Under the pieces are notes generated by a model. The model made no database searches and had not been told where the DNA came from. It worked only from the letters and a program-made list of their open reading frames with translations. Source: Venturia oleaginea (Eukaryota; Ascomycota; Dothideomycetes; Venturiales; Venturiaceae). From it: a stretch of DNA of 64,000 nucleotides. The stretch is from NCBI GenBank assembly GCA_013176395.1, contig JABMLP010000022.1:930001-994000 (forward strand), in the 5' to 3' direction. The translations under genes were made by a program, and so were the position numbers. Shown here one piece after another: positions 34,324 through 44,181 of this stretch. Within the stretch, counting starts at the first letter, position 1. Every line of letters starts with the position of its first letter.

Positions 34324-35942
34324 ATGTCTGGTCGTAAGTCATCCGCCTCCTCGTCATTCGCGACTATTACTTCCACTCGTGTCCCATGGCTAACTTGTCC
34401 ACCAGTACGGTTTCTCGACTTGATCAAGCCCTTCGTTCCTCTGCTCCCAGAGATTGCCTCGCCGGAAACGAAAGTTCCATTTCAACGTACGCTTCATTGA
34501 TAATATGGTTGTACACAACGTAGTCAAGCTACTGATACCTACATCGCAGAAAAATTGACATGGACTGGGCTTACACTTCTCATCTTCCTCGTAATGAGCC
34601 AGATGCCCCTATATGGAATCGTATCGTCGGACAGCTCTGATCCACTCTTCTGGCTACGTATGATGATGGCATCCAATCGCGGCACACTCATGGAACTCGG
34701 AATTACCCCTATCATCACCTCCGGCATGGTGTTCCAGCTCCTTGCTGGCACCCACATCCTCGATATCGACATGAACCTCAAGACCGACCGCGAACTATAC
34801 CAGACAGCTCAGAAACTCTTGGCAATCATCATGTCATTCGGACAGGCTTGCGTCTATGTGTTCTCTGGACTCTACGGACCACCATCCGAGTTGGGATTGG
34901 GCATCTGTGTCTTGCTCGTTGTTCAACTGGTCATCGCTGGTCTCATTGTCATTCTCCTCGACGAGCTACTCCAGAAAGGCTATGGGTTGGGCAGCGGCAT
35001 TAGCTTGTTCATTGCTACCAATGTCTGCGAACAGATTGTCTGGAAGTCATTTTCCCCAACCACAATCAACACTGGCAGAGGTCCAGAGTTCGAGGGCGCG
35101 ATTCTCGCGTTGTTCCATCTTCTTGTGACTTGGCCCGACAAGTCCTCGGCGCTCCGAGAGGCATTCTTCCGTCAGAACCTTCCCAACATCTCGAACCTCA
35201 TCGCTACTCTCGCCATCTTCGCCGCCGTCATCTACCTCCAGAGCTTCCGTGTCGAGATCCCAGTCAAGAGCAGCCGTCAACGTGGAATGCGTGGTTCATA
35301 CCCCGTTAGACTGTTCTATACCAGCAACATGCCCATCATGTTGCAGAGCGCTCTCTCTTCCAACATCTTCTTGGTGTCGCAAATGCTCTATGGTCGCTTT
35401 TCGGACAACCTCCTCGTCCAGTTGATTGGTACATGGGAGACCAAGGAAGGTGCAGGATCTCAGCTTCACGCAGTATCTGGAATCGCTTACTACATGTCCC
35501 CACCTCTCTCAGTTTCCGAGGCCTTGGTCGATCCCATCCACACCGCGATTTATCTCGTCTACATGATTGCAGCCTGCGCATTGTTCTCTAAGACCTGGGT
35601 TGAGGTTTCCGGATCCGCACCACGCGACGTTGCAAAGCAACTCAAGGAACAAGGATTGGTTATGGCTGGTCATCGTGAGCAGAGCATGTACAAGGCAAGT
35701 CCACCCAGCGAAGCTAATCTAGACCCTTTACTGACTTTCAACAGGAACTCAAGCGCGTCATCCCCACCGCAGCCGCATTCGGAGGTGCCATCATTGGTGT
35801 TCTATCAGTCGGCGCTGACTTGCTCGGCGCTTTGGGCTCAGGAACCTCGATTCTCCTCGCAGTCACCATCATCTACAGTTACTTCGAAATCGCCGCCAAG
35901 GAGGGCGACATGCCCGGTCTCAAGGGTATGGTCATCGGATAA
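34324..35942 (+). CDS. sec61: Sec61 alpha, ER protein-conducting channel
   Basis: Four exons: 34324-34333 (10 nt), 34406-34486, 34550-35694 and 35745-35942, giving 477 residues, the usual size. Sec61 alpha is the ten-helix pore of the ER translocon. The N terminus [20 protein letters not shown], the plug region ([30 protein letters not shown], in segments), [41 protein letters not shown], the basic loop [21 protein letters not shown] and the C-terminal [29 protein letters not shown] stretch (in segments) are all conserved. The third intron begins GCAAGT directly after MYK, so it is a GC-AG intron; a GT donor would break the highly conserved [11 protein letters not shown]. The first exon is minimal, as often in fungal sec61 genes. 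Confidence 0.96.
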
Positions 35943-36843
35943 AGCAATCTACTGATGGATGGGGACGACAAATTCTTTGTAATAACATCTCGCGTGCGAT
36001 GACAGACCTGGTTGGTCATGACTTTATTTTCGCGGATATGTCTCGGTGAAGAAATTGGGGAGGCTTTTGGGGTTCAGAATCTGGCCTAAAAGTTGTCACA
36101 GCTTGCTTGTAAAATAGGTCTATGGTCGTCATTTATGGTTGAGGATTTAGTGAAGAGTTCTGGGCGGATATGCCATGGTCGCCCGGTGTGGTCATCCGGT
36201 CAAGCATTTGCTGTGGGCACTGCAGTGCTTTGAGGCATGGAAATGCTGAATGTGACCATTCTTCTTCATTCCTTGTTTGAGTCTTAGGTGGGTGGAAGAT
36301 ACCAATGACTCCTGCTAATATCCACGTAATGCTATCCTCAGTGATTTGTTAACATTTGCAATCGTCTGAGAAATGGGAATTATCACAGCAAATCAAGTAT
36401 TGAACCTATATAAAGCCCGCAGCATAGGATTGCAGGTTGTATGGGCGAGAATGAACAAGCCTTCTGAACTTGAACGCGAATCTGCACCCTGTACTATGCC
36501 TGACGTGCTTCGCCACGAATCAACCTTGAACATTGCCTCCTTCCCATTCCCGTCTCTCCTTCAAACAACTCACCTCACAGAAATGACCCTATCAATAACA
36601 CTTCTCTTCCCCTCACAAACATGCAGCCAGCAAACAAGTAGACATTCATATACAACCCAGAGTTCCAAGCCGCCGCTCATTTCATGAGCCAGGACCGACA
36701 CCGACCCGCTGCGACCCCATCATTACCCAGCCTCAAAAGATCTACACTCAGACGAGACCAGCTCAGCTACAAGGCGTCCCCAGACACTCAACAACTCTCT
36801 TTGAACTTACGTCAGACCAACCGTCAATTCACTCTATCTTCAC
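35943..36843. other. Intergenic region, no gene seen
   Basis: 3' UTR of sec61 and the upstream region of the Edc1-like gene. The final 300 bases are C/A/T-rich with pyrimidine runs, suggesting a long 5' leader. Frames at 36373-36953 are shadows without motifs. Confidence 0.4.
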
Positions 36844-38535
36844 ATGCCTGGCACATCACCACCACAATCGCGGATCCCTCGCGCCTCGAGGCAAAAGCAC
36901 TCGAAGAGCGCTGTTCCCACCGCAGAAAACGAAAGCGCAAGTCCCGCGCATAGTCAGCATCAAAAGCAGAATCGGCACAACAATGCGTGGAAAGGTGTCG
37001 ACCCCGCTTGGCAGAATAACACTTCACCGGCCGAGGGATACTTCAAAGACAGTGGAGAATCTGTTACGACAACAGCTGCTTTCATTCCGATGACGGATAA
37101 TCCGGGCCATGGTTCTCCTCAGGATCAACAATCAGTGGGCAAGCGTCCTGGAAAGAAGCAGCCGCGAAACAAGAACAATGCTGCCCGACCGAATGGAAAC
37201 CAGTCTCCTCAGCCAGCGCGACACCAATACGAGCAACTGTCCGGCCATGCCAACCAACCGTTTTCACCTCCTGCGACGACTCCCGCAAAGCCTGCGGCCG
37301 CGTATGCCGGTCCGACATGGAACGCCTCTCCAGCACCCTCTGCCCTTCCAATGCCAAAGTTCTACTCGAAATCGATGCCACAAGAAACCTCACAGACGAG
37401 TTTACAGACCAGACTAGATCAAGAGTCGGATCAGAGCGATAAAATCGAATCGCCCGCCCTTGCTGAAGCTATCCCTGCCATCCGCACACCTCCGCGCAAC
37501 GACGATTCACCACTCGATTTTCTATTTAAGAAAGATAAGGAGCAAAAAGCCAAGAGACAGAGCGCAGGGAATGGCACGCTTGAATCTACACCAACGAGAC
37601 CAGCAATTGGAAGCTTCAACACCGAGCCACAACGACCGAATGACTGGACTAGCATATATGGTACGAGCGTCGGCAATCACAAGAGACACGTCTCGAACGG
37701 ATCCAACAAGGAGCAGTTTATGATGGAACTGGATGGAAGTAATGCCTCGCCTCAACTACACAAAGTCAATCCTCGGCCGATTCTCATTGATCGCATATCT
37801 TCTGCTCCTTCTGCTGTTCCTCAGAGTGCTGCTTCGCCATACCAAAACATGCTCCGTCATGGAGAACAACCTAGATATGGCTCACCAATGCATGGCAATT
37901 CGATGCCTTCTTTGCTGGCTAGTCCTGGTCAACAACATCCTGGATCTAGACTACCGGATGCCTCAGCTTCTCCTTTCTTTCGTGGCCCGCAACAACCACC
38001 CCGTAGTGCAGATGCTTCTCCTATGCCGAGGCCTCCAGTTCAGCATCAACAAAACCTTCACTATGGAAACCAAAACCTTGGACCCCTTTTTCAGGCAGCA
38101 AAGCAGGAGCCGGACAGGCGTGCTTCGAACTTACGTCAGGAACTTCACACATCACCCAGAGTAGCAGAACTTCCAGATAACGCCAGTCATTTCGCCCACC
38201 GTGGCCGAAACAGTGGTATGAACTACCAGCACACGACCAACTCCGACCAGGCTGTGCGGGAATATCTTCTGGCACAAAACCCCACTACCTTGCCAAAGAT
38301 TGACCTTCCGCGGCAACAATTTTCGAATCCACTACCCCCTGCAGGATCATCAGAACTTGACGCCCACTCTCGGAGTCAGTCACATTATGGGCCATATCCT
38401 GCTCCTTCTGGTCCAAACACAAGCTGCGTGCCCCCACCAACGAAATTTAACGCCAAATCTGTGGAGGATGACCTGAAGCGTATGCTTAAACTGAGTCTGA
38501 CAAGCAACTCCTTTGATTCTCCCGGCGTTCACTAA
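36844..38535 (+). CDS. Edc1/PNRC-type mRNA decapping activator
   Basis: Intronless, 563 residues, polar and largely disordered (rich in Pro, Ser, Gln, Asn, His). The identifying piece is residues 154-173, YAGPTW..SPAPSALPMPKF. It combines the YAG activation motif with the proline-rich LPxPxF Dcp1-binding motif, the arrangement known from yeast Edc1/Edc2 and human PNRC2. These peptides bind the Dcp1 EVH1 domain and stimulate Dcp2 in cytoplasmic 5' cap removal. A second conserved-looking block, SPLDFLFKKDKEQKAKRQS, lies near residues 223-241, and a short helix, VEDDLKRMLKLSL, near the C terminus. The start at 36844 is the first Met of the open frame. The motif match is seen in the sequence; the decapping role is inferred from known families. 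Confidence 0.75.
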   Translation: MPGTSPPQSRIPRASRQKHSKSAVPTAENESASPAHSQHQKQNRHNNAWKGVDPAWQNNTSPAEGYFKDSGESVTTTAAFIPMTDNPGHGSPQDQQSVGKRPGKKQPRNKNNAARPNGNQSPQPARHQYEQLSGHANQPFSPPATTPAKPAAAYAGPTWNASPAPSALPMPKFYSKSMPQETSQTSLQTRLDQESDQSDKIESPALAEAIPAIRTPPRNDDSPLDFLFKKDKEQKAKRQSAGNGTLESTPTRPAIGSFNTEPQRPNDWTSIYGTSVGNHKRHVSNGSNKEQFMMELDGSNASPQLHKVNPRPILIDRISSAPSAVPQSAASPYQNMLRHGEQPRYGSPMHGNSMPSLLASPGQQHPGSRLPDASASPFFRGPQQPPRSADASPMPRPPVQHQQNLHYGNQNLGPLFQAAKQEPDRRASNLRQELHTSPRVAELPDNASHFAHRGRNSGMNYQHTTNSDQAVREYLLAQNPTTLPKIDLPRQQFSNPLPPAGSSELDAHSRSQSHYGPYPAPSGPNTSCVPPPTKFNAKSVEDDLKRMLKLSLTSNSFDSPGVH

Positions 38536-39780
38536 TTTTGCTTTCTTGTAGACGACTGACGACTATCTCGTGAGAAATCGTTTTTAACATCGAGTCTTCC
38601 AACTACTTTTCTTTAGGCGTACTTGGTCGTTTTCCCAGAATCAAGTCACGCGGTTTTTGAGTGGCTTATTCGGGAGCGGCAGTGGATATTTGCACGATAC
38701 CTCTTCTTCCTCTTCTTCTTTCACTCTGTACATTCGTTTGATCTGGTTGCTTTCACATTTCTATTGTTTTGTTTGCAGGCGGAGTCTTTCTTTACATAAT
38801 TGCATAGACGCTTTTATTTGTTTGAAAGTGGTTTGAGTGAGTTGGAGGATATTTTGCGTCTTCTGGGCCTTGCACATGGACGTGGATGATATTCTCCTCG
38901 AGATGGTTGGATTCATGGAAATGACTTCGAACGACTTACGATAGATGTGGACGATGGGAGTGTTCATGGCTCCATGCCCCACTACAAGACGAGAAGACAT
39001 TAGTATCAAGATGAGACTTTCATGGGTCCATATTCAACACGTCGGAGGTTGGAGATGAAACGTTTACAGCATGCTCGTCTTCAAGACTCCGGCATCACCC
39101 AAAAAAGAAAAAATCATTAAAAAATAATTGGTAGGGGATGATGGATGGATCTGCTCTCTGTAGTGGAGAAAATTCAATCTTTTCCTGTCCATATCTCTTG
39201 TCGACCATCCTTTCTTAAGTGGAGGAACTGCTGATCCTTTATTCTATTCTCAAGGCTGGCCACTTCAAAACCACAAATCTGATCCGCTCCGTCTTGCTTC
39301 TGCTGCTCGTCCGACGAGTGTCACCAGTTTTGTTTTCCTCAGGAAACGATGGGCGTGGCCGTCTACCACGTATCATTTCCCAATCTCAACTTCAAGTGCA
39401 GTCGTGGATGCTCGCAACTCCACCAACACTCAGCTGGAGTTCCTCACGACCGTGGTAGGCCCTATCAAAGAGACAGAGACGCTCATGCTGATAGTCACTA
39501 GCGAGTCTGTCCATGCGACTCGCTGGGATCCTCGACGGACGCTCGGGCCTGTCCCGGTAGACTATGTTGTAGTTATGAAGGATATCCTGGGGTGGCGGAG
39601 GATGGCACATAATGCTTACGCCCTTGTGGACAAGCATGATCAGTTTCGGCGTGATAAAGCGTAATGACACCCGTTCCGCTCGATAATCTAATACAGGTTA
39701 AGTAAAGGTACCCCCTTTTGGAGTGACAGGGTTTCGGCGGAGGTGGAGATAAACAACACCATAATCTAAATTACTTATTA
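38536..39780. other. Intergenic region 5' of the transposon pair
   Basis: 3' UTR of the Edc1-like gene, then AT-rich and degraded-looking DNA. Overlapping frames at 39219-39670 on both strands (about 80-90 codons) are not recognisable. No gene is supported. Confidence 0.4.
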
Positions 39781-39828
39781 ACGTATTCAATCACCCAACC
39801 CGTCAGATCACCCAACCGGTCAAAATTT
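39781..39828. repeat. Left terminal inverted repeat of copy 1
   Basis: Pairs with 41581-41611; the inner caaaattt and the outer acgt and cacccaacc blocks match. It contains a short direct duplication (tcacccaacc twice) not present in the right arm. Confidence 0.72.
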
Positions 39829-39860
39829 GCCAAGACCCCAACTACTCTTCTTATTCTACT

Positions 39861-41560
39861 TTGTCTCAACAACGTAATGAGTTACTACTCCAACACGAAG
39901 GGAGAATTCAGCTTACAATCCAAGCTTTGAATACCGGCCAACTCCGAAGCCAACGGGCTGCTGCGAGTGCCTTCAACGTTAAACAACAAACCCTCTCCGA
40001 TCGCGTCAGAGGAGTCCCATTTATCCTCGAAAGACGACCAAACGGTCGGAAACTTACCCTTACCGAAGAGCGAAGGCTTGTCCGATATATCCTCGACCTC
40101 GATTCGCGAGGATTTGCGCCCCGGCTGTGTGAGGTGGCAGATATGGCGGATAAACTGTTGGGTATACGCGGTGGAGAGCTAGTAGGCAAAAAGTGGGCTG
40201 AGAGGTTCGTAAAGCGCTCAGATGAGCTCAAGACAGCCTTCAATCGAGCCAAGGATAGGCAGAGGATACTACAGGAAGATCCAGAGATTATTGGCGCGTG
40301 GTTCAAGCTCGTTGCAGACACCAACGCAAAGTACGGCATCCACGACGAGGATACACACAACTTTGACGAGATTGGCTTCCAGGTGGGTATTATTGGGTCA
40401 ATGAAGGTCGTTACAGCCTCTGAGAGACGTACAAGTCCTGAACTCATTCAGCCGGGCGATCGCGAATGGGTTACGGTTATTCAGAGCATTTGCGCAGCTG
40501 GGTATGCGACCCCGCCATTCATTATCTACAAAGGACGAGTTCACATCTCTACGTGGTATGAGGAGGCAGATATACCGCGCAATTGGAAGCTTTCAGTCTC
40601 TGAGAACGGCTGGACAAACAACGCGCTGGGTCTTGAGTGGTTGAAGCACTTTGACGCGCATACAAAGGCGCGGCAGGTGGGGGATACAGGCTACTCATTT
40701 TGGACGGCCATGAGAGCCATCTCAACCAGAATTTTAAGGACTGCTGCCTCGAAAATAAGATTATAACCCTCCGCATGCCATCGCACTCGTCGCATATACT
40801 CCAGCCCCTTGATGTGGTCTGCTTCTCGCCGTTGAAGCGCAAGTACTCCCAACGCATCCGGGACTTGGCGCGCCGACGCGTGTACCATATCAACAAGGAA
40901 GGCTTTCTCCCTGCCATCAAAGACGCGTTTTTCGACGTGTTCACAAAAGAGAACTGTCAAAAGGCCTTTGAGGCAGTAGGGCTGGTCCCTATCGACGCGC
41001 AGGCGGTGTTGGATCGCCTTGAAGTACGGCTACGTACCCCGCCAGAACCCCGTCTCCCAGAAACGCCGTGGCAGTCAAAGACTCCAAGCAATACTCATGA
41101 ATTTGGATCCCAATCCAAGCTCGTAAGCGAGTCTTTTACTCGGTCCTCAGTTACTGCGCAGGCTGGCTTTTCCCAGCTTGTCAAGGGCGCTGAATTGATG
41201 CTGCACCAAAACGCTCTACTCGTTGCGCGCAACCACGAGCTTGAAGAGCAATTGGCAGTAATAACGAAGCGAAAATCGCGCAAAAGGAAGCGGATCCAGC
41301 AAGGTGGTACTATGGAGTATGGGACTGCAGCAGCGCAGGTAGCTGCAGAGGCGTCTGTAGCGCCTCAGGGATCGAAGAAGGCTCGTGGTATCGGTGATCA
41401 AGAAATAGCCCGACCAACTCAACGGCGCTGTGGGACCTGCGGCCTAACTGAGCATAATGCGCGAACTTGTAAAAAAGATATCGAGATATCTTCTGAATCA
41501 AATAGTAGCACGACGGACTTAGAATCTATTGTTGATAGCGATAAAATTGAAGAGTCGTAA
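39861..41560 (+). pseudogene. Pogo-type transposase, frameshifted
   Basis: Two frames, 39861-40766 and 40700-41560, form one transposase. In order: an N-terminal psq-type helix-turn-helix (SQRAAASAFNVKQQTLSDRVRG), a CENP-B-type DNA-binding domain (KWAERFVKRSDELK) and a DDE domain with HNFDEIGF, LLILDGHESH and HILQPLDVVCFSPLKRKY as the three catalytic blocks. At the C terminus is a zinc knuckle C-x2-C-x4-H-x4-C (CGTCGLTEHNARTC). A one-base loss (or two-base gain) near 40676-40690 breaks the frame just before the second catalytic Asp. The first block has Ile where the family usually has Thr (FDETGF). The conserved N-terminal region has no in-frame ATG; the frame begins at TTG. Transposition from this copy is unlikely. 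Confidence 0.88.
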
Positions 41561-41580
41561 CATGAGATGGTCGTGCCAAG

Positions 41581-41611
41581 AAATTTTGAGCGGTTGGGTG
41601 GTGGAGAACGT
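41581..41611. repeat. Right terminal inverted repeat of copy 1
   Basis: Reverse partner of 39781-39828, beginning aaattttgagcggttgggtg and ending in acgt, followed by TA at 41612-41613. Confidence 0.72.
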
Positions 41612-41737
41612 TATTTAAGATCTCTAAATCGTTATTACCATGTATAATATACGTGCAAAGTTTTCAGCCTAGGTCCCGCTTTTCGACCAAATACTAGCCC
41701 TCTAATTAGTTCAAAATACTTAGGTAGATTTAGAATA

Positions 41738-41765
41738 ACGTGTTTCACCACTTAGTGGACCACCC
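41738..41765. repeat. Left terminal inverted repeat of copy 2
   Basis: Pairs with 43513-43543; about 21 of the inner 26 positions match, and most mismatches are transitions. Three bases are missing relative to the right arm. Confidence 0.75.
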
Positions 41766-41804
41766 CATCAAAAAGTCCACTCTCTCCGTACAATAATTGC
41801 GATA

Positions 41805-43431
41805 ATATCAACACCAACGCCTGAATCAGCCCACAAAGAGGCTAGATTACTTGTTGCGAAGCAAAGCTTTCAAAAGAATCAAAGTTCAAGTCAACGTCAA
41901 ATCTCAGCGTTGTACGATATATCTCGAGCTACACTTCAGCGTCGTCTTAAAGGCATCAAACCACAGAGCGAATCCAACCACAAAAGACGAAAGTTACAAC
42001 TACATGAAGAGCAGGCTCTAGTTCAGTGGACCCTGGACCTTGATCGACGCGGATTTCCCCCTCAGATTATTGACGTACGACAAATAGCAAATGTTTTACT
42101 CGAAAAACGTGGTACAGAACCTCCACCACAACCAGTCGGGAAGAATTGGGTATCCCGCTTTATCTCCACTCAAACTGAGCTTCGTACAAAGTGGAATCGC
42201 AAATTCCATTCACAGCGTGCAAAATACGAAGATCCAGTGATAATTAACGCGTGGTTTCAGCGCGTTGAAGAGATGCGTCTATTGTTCGGTATCCTTACGG
42301 AGGATACATACAATTTTGATGAGACTGGCTTCATGATGGGGGTTATTGCGACTGCAAAGGTGGTTACAAGTGCAGATACAGTTGGACGAGCAACTGTCGT
42401 ACAGCCAGGGAATCGTGAATGGACAACAGCGATCGAGGGAATCAACGCGTCAGGCTGGGCGATACCACCATTCATTATCCTTCCTGGAAAATTGCATCAA
42501 TCAAAATGGTATCATCAGTTACCGGCTGATTGGGTTATTGCTGTAAGCGATAATGGCTAGACAACTAATGAGCTTGGATTTGAGTGGATCAAGCACTTCA
42601 ATACTCATACAGAAGCTCGTACAAAGGGTACTCACCGTCTCCTTATCCTCGATGGCCACAACAGTCACGCAACACCAGAGTTTGACGGATATTGTTGTAC
42701 AAACAAACAACATTATTACACTCTGTATGCCGCCACACACATCCCATCTTCTTCAGCCGCTTGATGTAATTTGTTTTTCGTCTCTGAAACGCTCGTACGG
42801 TCACGCAGTTCAAGAGCTTGTTCGTCAAGGAACCCAACATATCGACAAAGAGGACTTTTTATCGATCTATACAAGCACCCGACCAACTGTCTTCTCTGAG
42901 CAGAATATCAAGAGCGGTTTTCAAGCGACAGGACTTGTTCCATACAACCCGCAGCGTGTTCTTTCGTCGCTTACAGTCACCAAAACGCCATCACCACCAG
43001 GAACACCCCGTAGAGTAGCACCACAGTGGACGTCAGAAACTCCTCGTACAATAGCTCAGCTTCAACAGCAGGCTCAGCTCGTCCGAGACCTTCTTCATCG
43101 CCAATCTCAGAGCCCAAGCAGTCAAGCAATCAGTCAACTTATCAAAGGATGCCAAGTCGCAATGAATTCTGCAGTGATACTTGCAGAAGAGAATAAGAAG
43201 CTTCGTGTAGAGAATCAACGACGAAAACAGAAGCAACAATATCGTAGACAATATATTGCACATGGAGGCGTTTTACAGGCTCAACAGGGTCAGTTCTTAG
43301 TTCAGGGAGGCAAAAATAACTCTGGAGAGAGTGTTCAAGATCAGGAAGTCGTCGTACAACAGCGAGCATTACCAACGTGCAGTGGCTGCGGTATTCAAGG
43401 TCATAAGATCAATCGATGTCCAAATACCTAG
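41805..43431 (+). pseudogene. Pogo-type transposase with nonsense codon and lost start
   Basis: The coding region is one frame interrupted once by TAG at 42558-42560, within DNG*TTNELGFEW. The other copy and the family have Trp at this position (NGWTNNALG). Blocks in order: QRQISALYDISRATLQRRLKG (psq-type helix-turn-helix), KNWVSRFISTQTELRTKW (CENP-B-type), catalytic YNFDETGF, LLILDGHNSH and HLLQPLDVICFSSLKRSY, and a C-terminal zinc knuckle (CSGCGIQGHKINRC). Homology begins near 41805, where an ATA stands where a start ATG would be expected. TGG to TAG and ATG to ATA are both G-to-A changes that read as CpA to TpA on the other strand, the RIP preference. Otherwise the frame is intact, so inactivation looks recent. 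Confidence 0.88.
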
Positions 43432-43512
43432 AGAATGTATTATTAGAGCTATTTTGATAATGATCATAGTGGTGGTAGATTTATTGGACGATAACATAAA
43501 ATTTAGTGGTGA

Positions 43513-43543
43513 GGGTGGCCCACTGACTGGTAAAAAACCACGG
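43513..43543. repeat. Right terminal inverted repeat of copy 2
   Basis: Reverse partner of 41738-41765; begins gggtggcccactgactgg and ends ccacgg immediately before TA. Confidence 0.75.
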
Positions 43544-43545
43544 TA

Positions 43546-44181
43546 GATTTAGTAACGGCCTTAATATAATAACGATAGATATGAAATCTAAAGCGATTTA
43601 AAGTTATATATGATGAAGTTATTCTATCTACAAGTTGGTGTATAGAAGGCTGAGACTCCTGTTTAGACCCGTGCCGGCCGGACTTCCGCAACCGCGGAGG
43701 TAAACCCAGAGAGTCTGATTCATGAGAGGAGGTCTGGCAAGAGAATAGCGACGCCATGAAGAACTCCCAGGCAAGCGGTCTGGAAATATACATGAGCAGA
43801 TGCTTGGTTTTGCTGTGAGAGACACCCCACATAGAACCCAACCCTAACCGTGGCGGCTTGTGGAAGAGAGATATTTTTGGCTTGGGAGTGGTCACTCTAG
43901 CGTCCATCAAGAGCTATAGGTGTTAGCGATGTATTGGAACTGCGATGCCTTCTGGGACATGGTGAGCATCGGGTACGGGCAGATTTATGAAGTCTGATGT
44001 TGATGTTAAGGAGTTCAAGTTTCGAAAGGGAGGCCTCAGATGTCATGTTCATGTTGGACTAGGAAGGTACTAGTAGCGTGTAGAATATCATGGCATGAAG
44101 TCACCCATCGACCTCCAAATTTTTTCCCACGTATCTTATCATCTTCTGTCTCAATATGCTCAATATGAGAATATACACAAC
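43546..44181. other. Intergenic region between transposon and tim50
   Basis: About 640 bases, AT-rich near the transposon. A minus-strand frame at 43503-43910 crosses the transposon end and is a shadow. The tim50 frame is open upstream to an ATG at 44095, but the downstream ATG is preferred. Confidence 0.4.

Larger units (their letters stand above)
39781..41611 (+). mobile_element. Pogo/Fot1-like DNA transposon, copy 1 (1831 bp)
   Basis: A Tc1/mariner-superfamily element delimited by imperfect terminal inverted repeats and a TA on each side (39779-39780 and 41612-41613). The left repeat (39781-39828) reads acgtattcaatcacccaacc and ends in ggtcaaaattt. The right repeat (41581-41611) read in reverse is acgttctccaccacccaacc, followed by gctcaaaattt. 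The left arm has an extra 17 bases, a second copy of the cacccaacc segment. Between them lies a broken DDE transposase gene. The ends share the first bases ACGT and an internal CAC with the neighbouring element, suggesting related families. Confidence 0.8.
41738..43543 (+). mobile_element. Pogo/Fot1-like DNA transposon, copy 2 (1806 bp)
   Basis: A second Tc1/mariner-superfamily element in the same orientation, 126 bp downstream of copy 1. Its ends are an imperfect inverted repeat: left 41738-41765 (acgtgtttcaccac, then ttagtggaccaccc) and right 43513-43543, which in reverse begins ccgtggttttttaccag and continues tcagtgggccaccc. A TA flanks each side (41736-41737 and 43544-43545), the expected target-site duplication. 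The transposase is only distantly similar to that of copy 1, so these are different families rather than a recent duplication. Confidence 0.85.

Noticed and set aside
44095..44181. Upstream in-frame ATG for tim50
   Set aside because: Would add 29 residues before an obvious mitochondrial presequence that begins at 44182.
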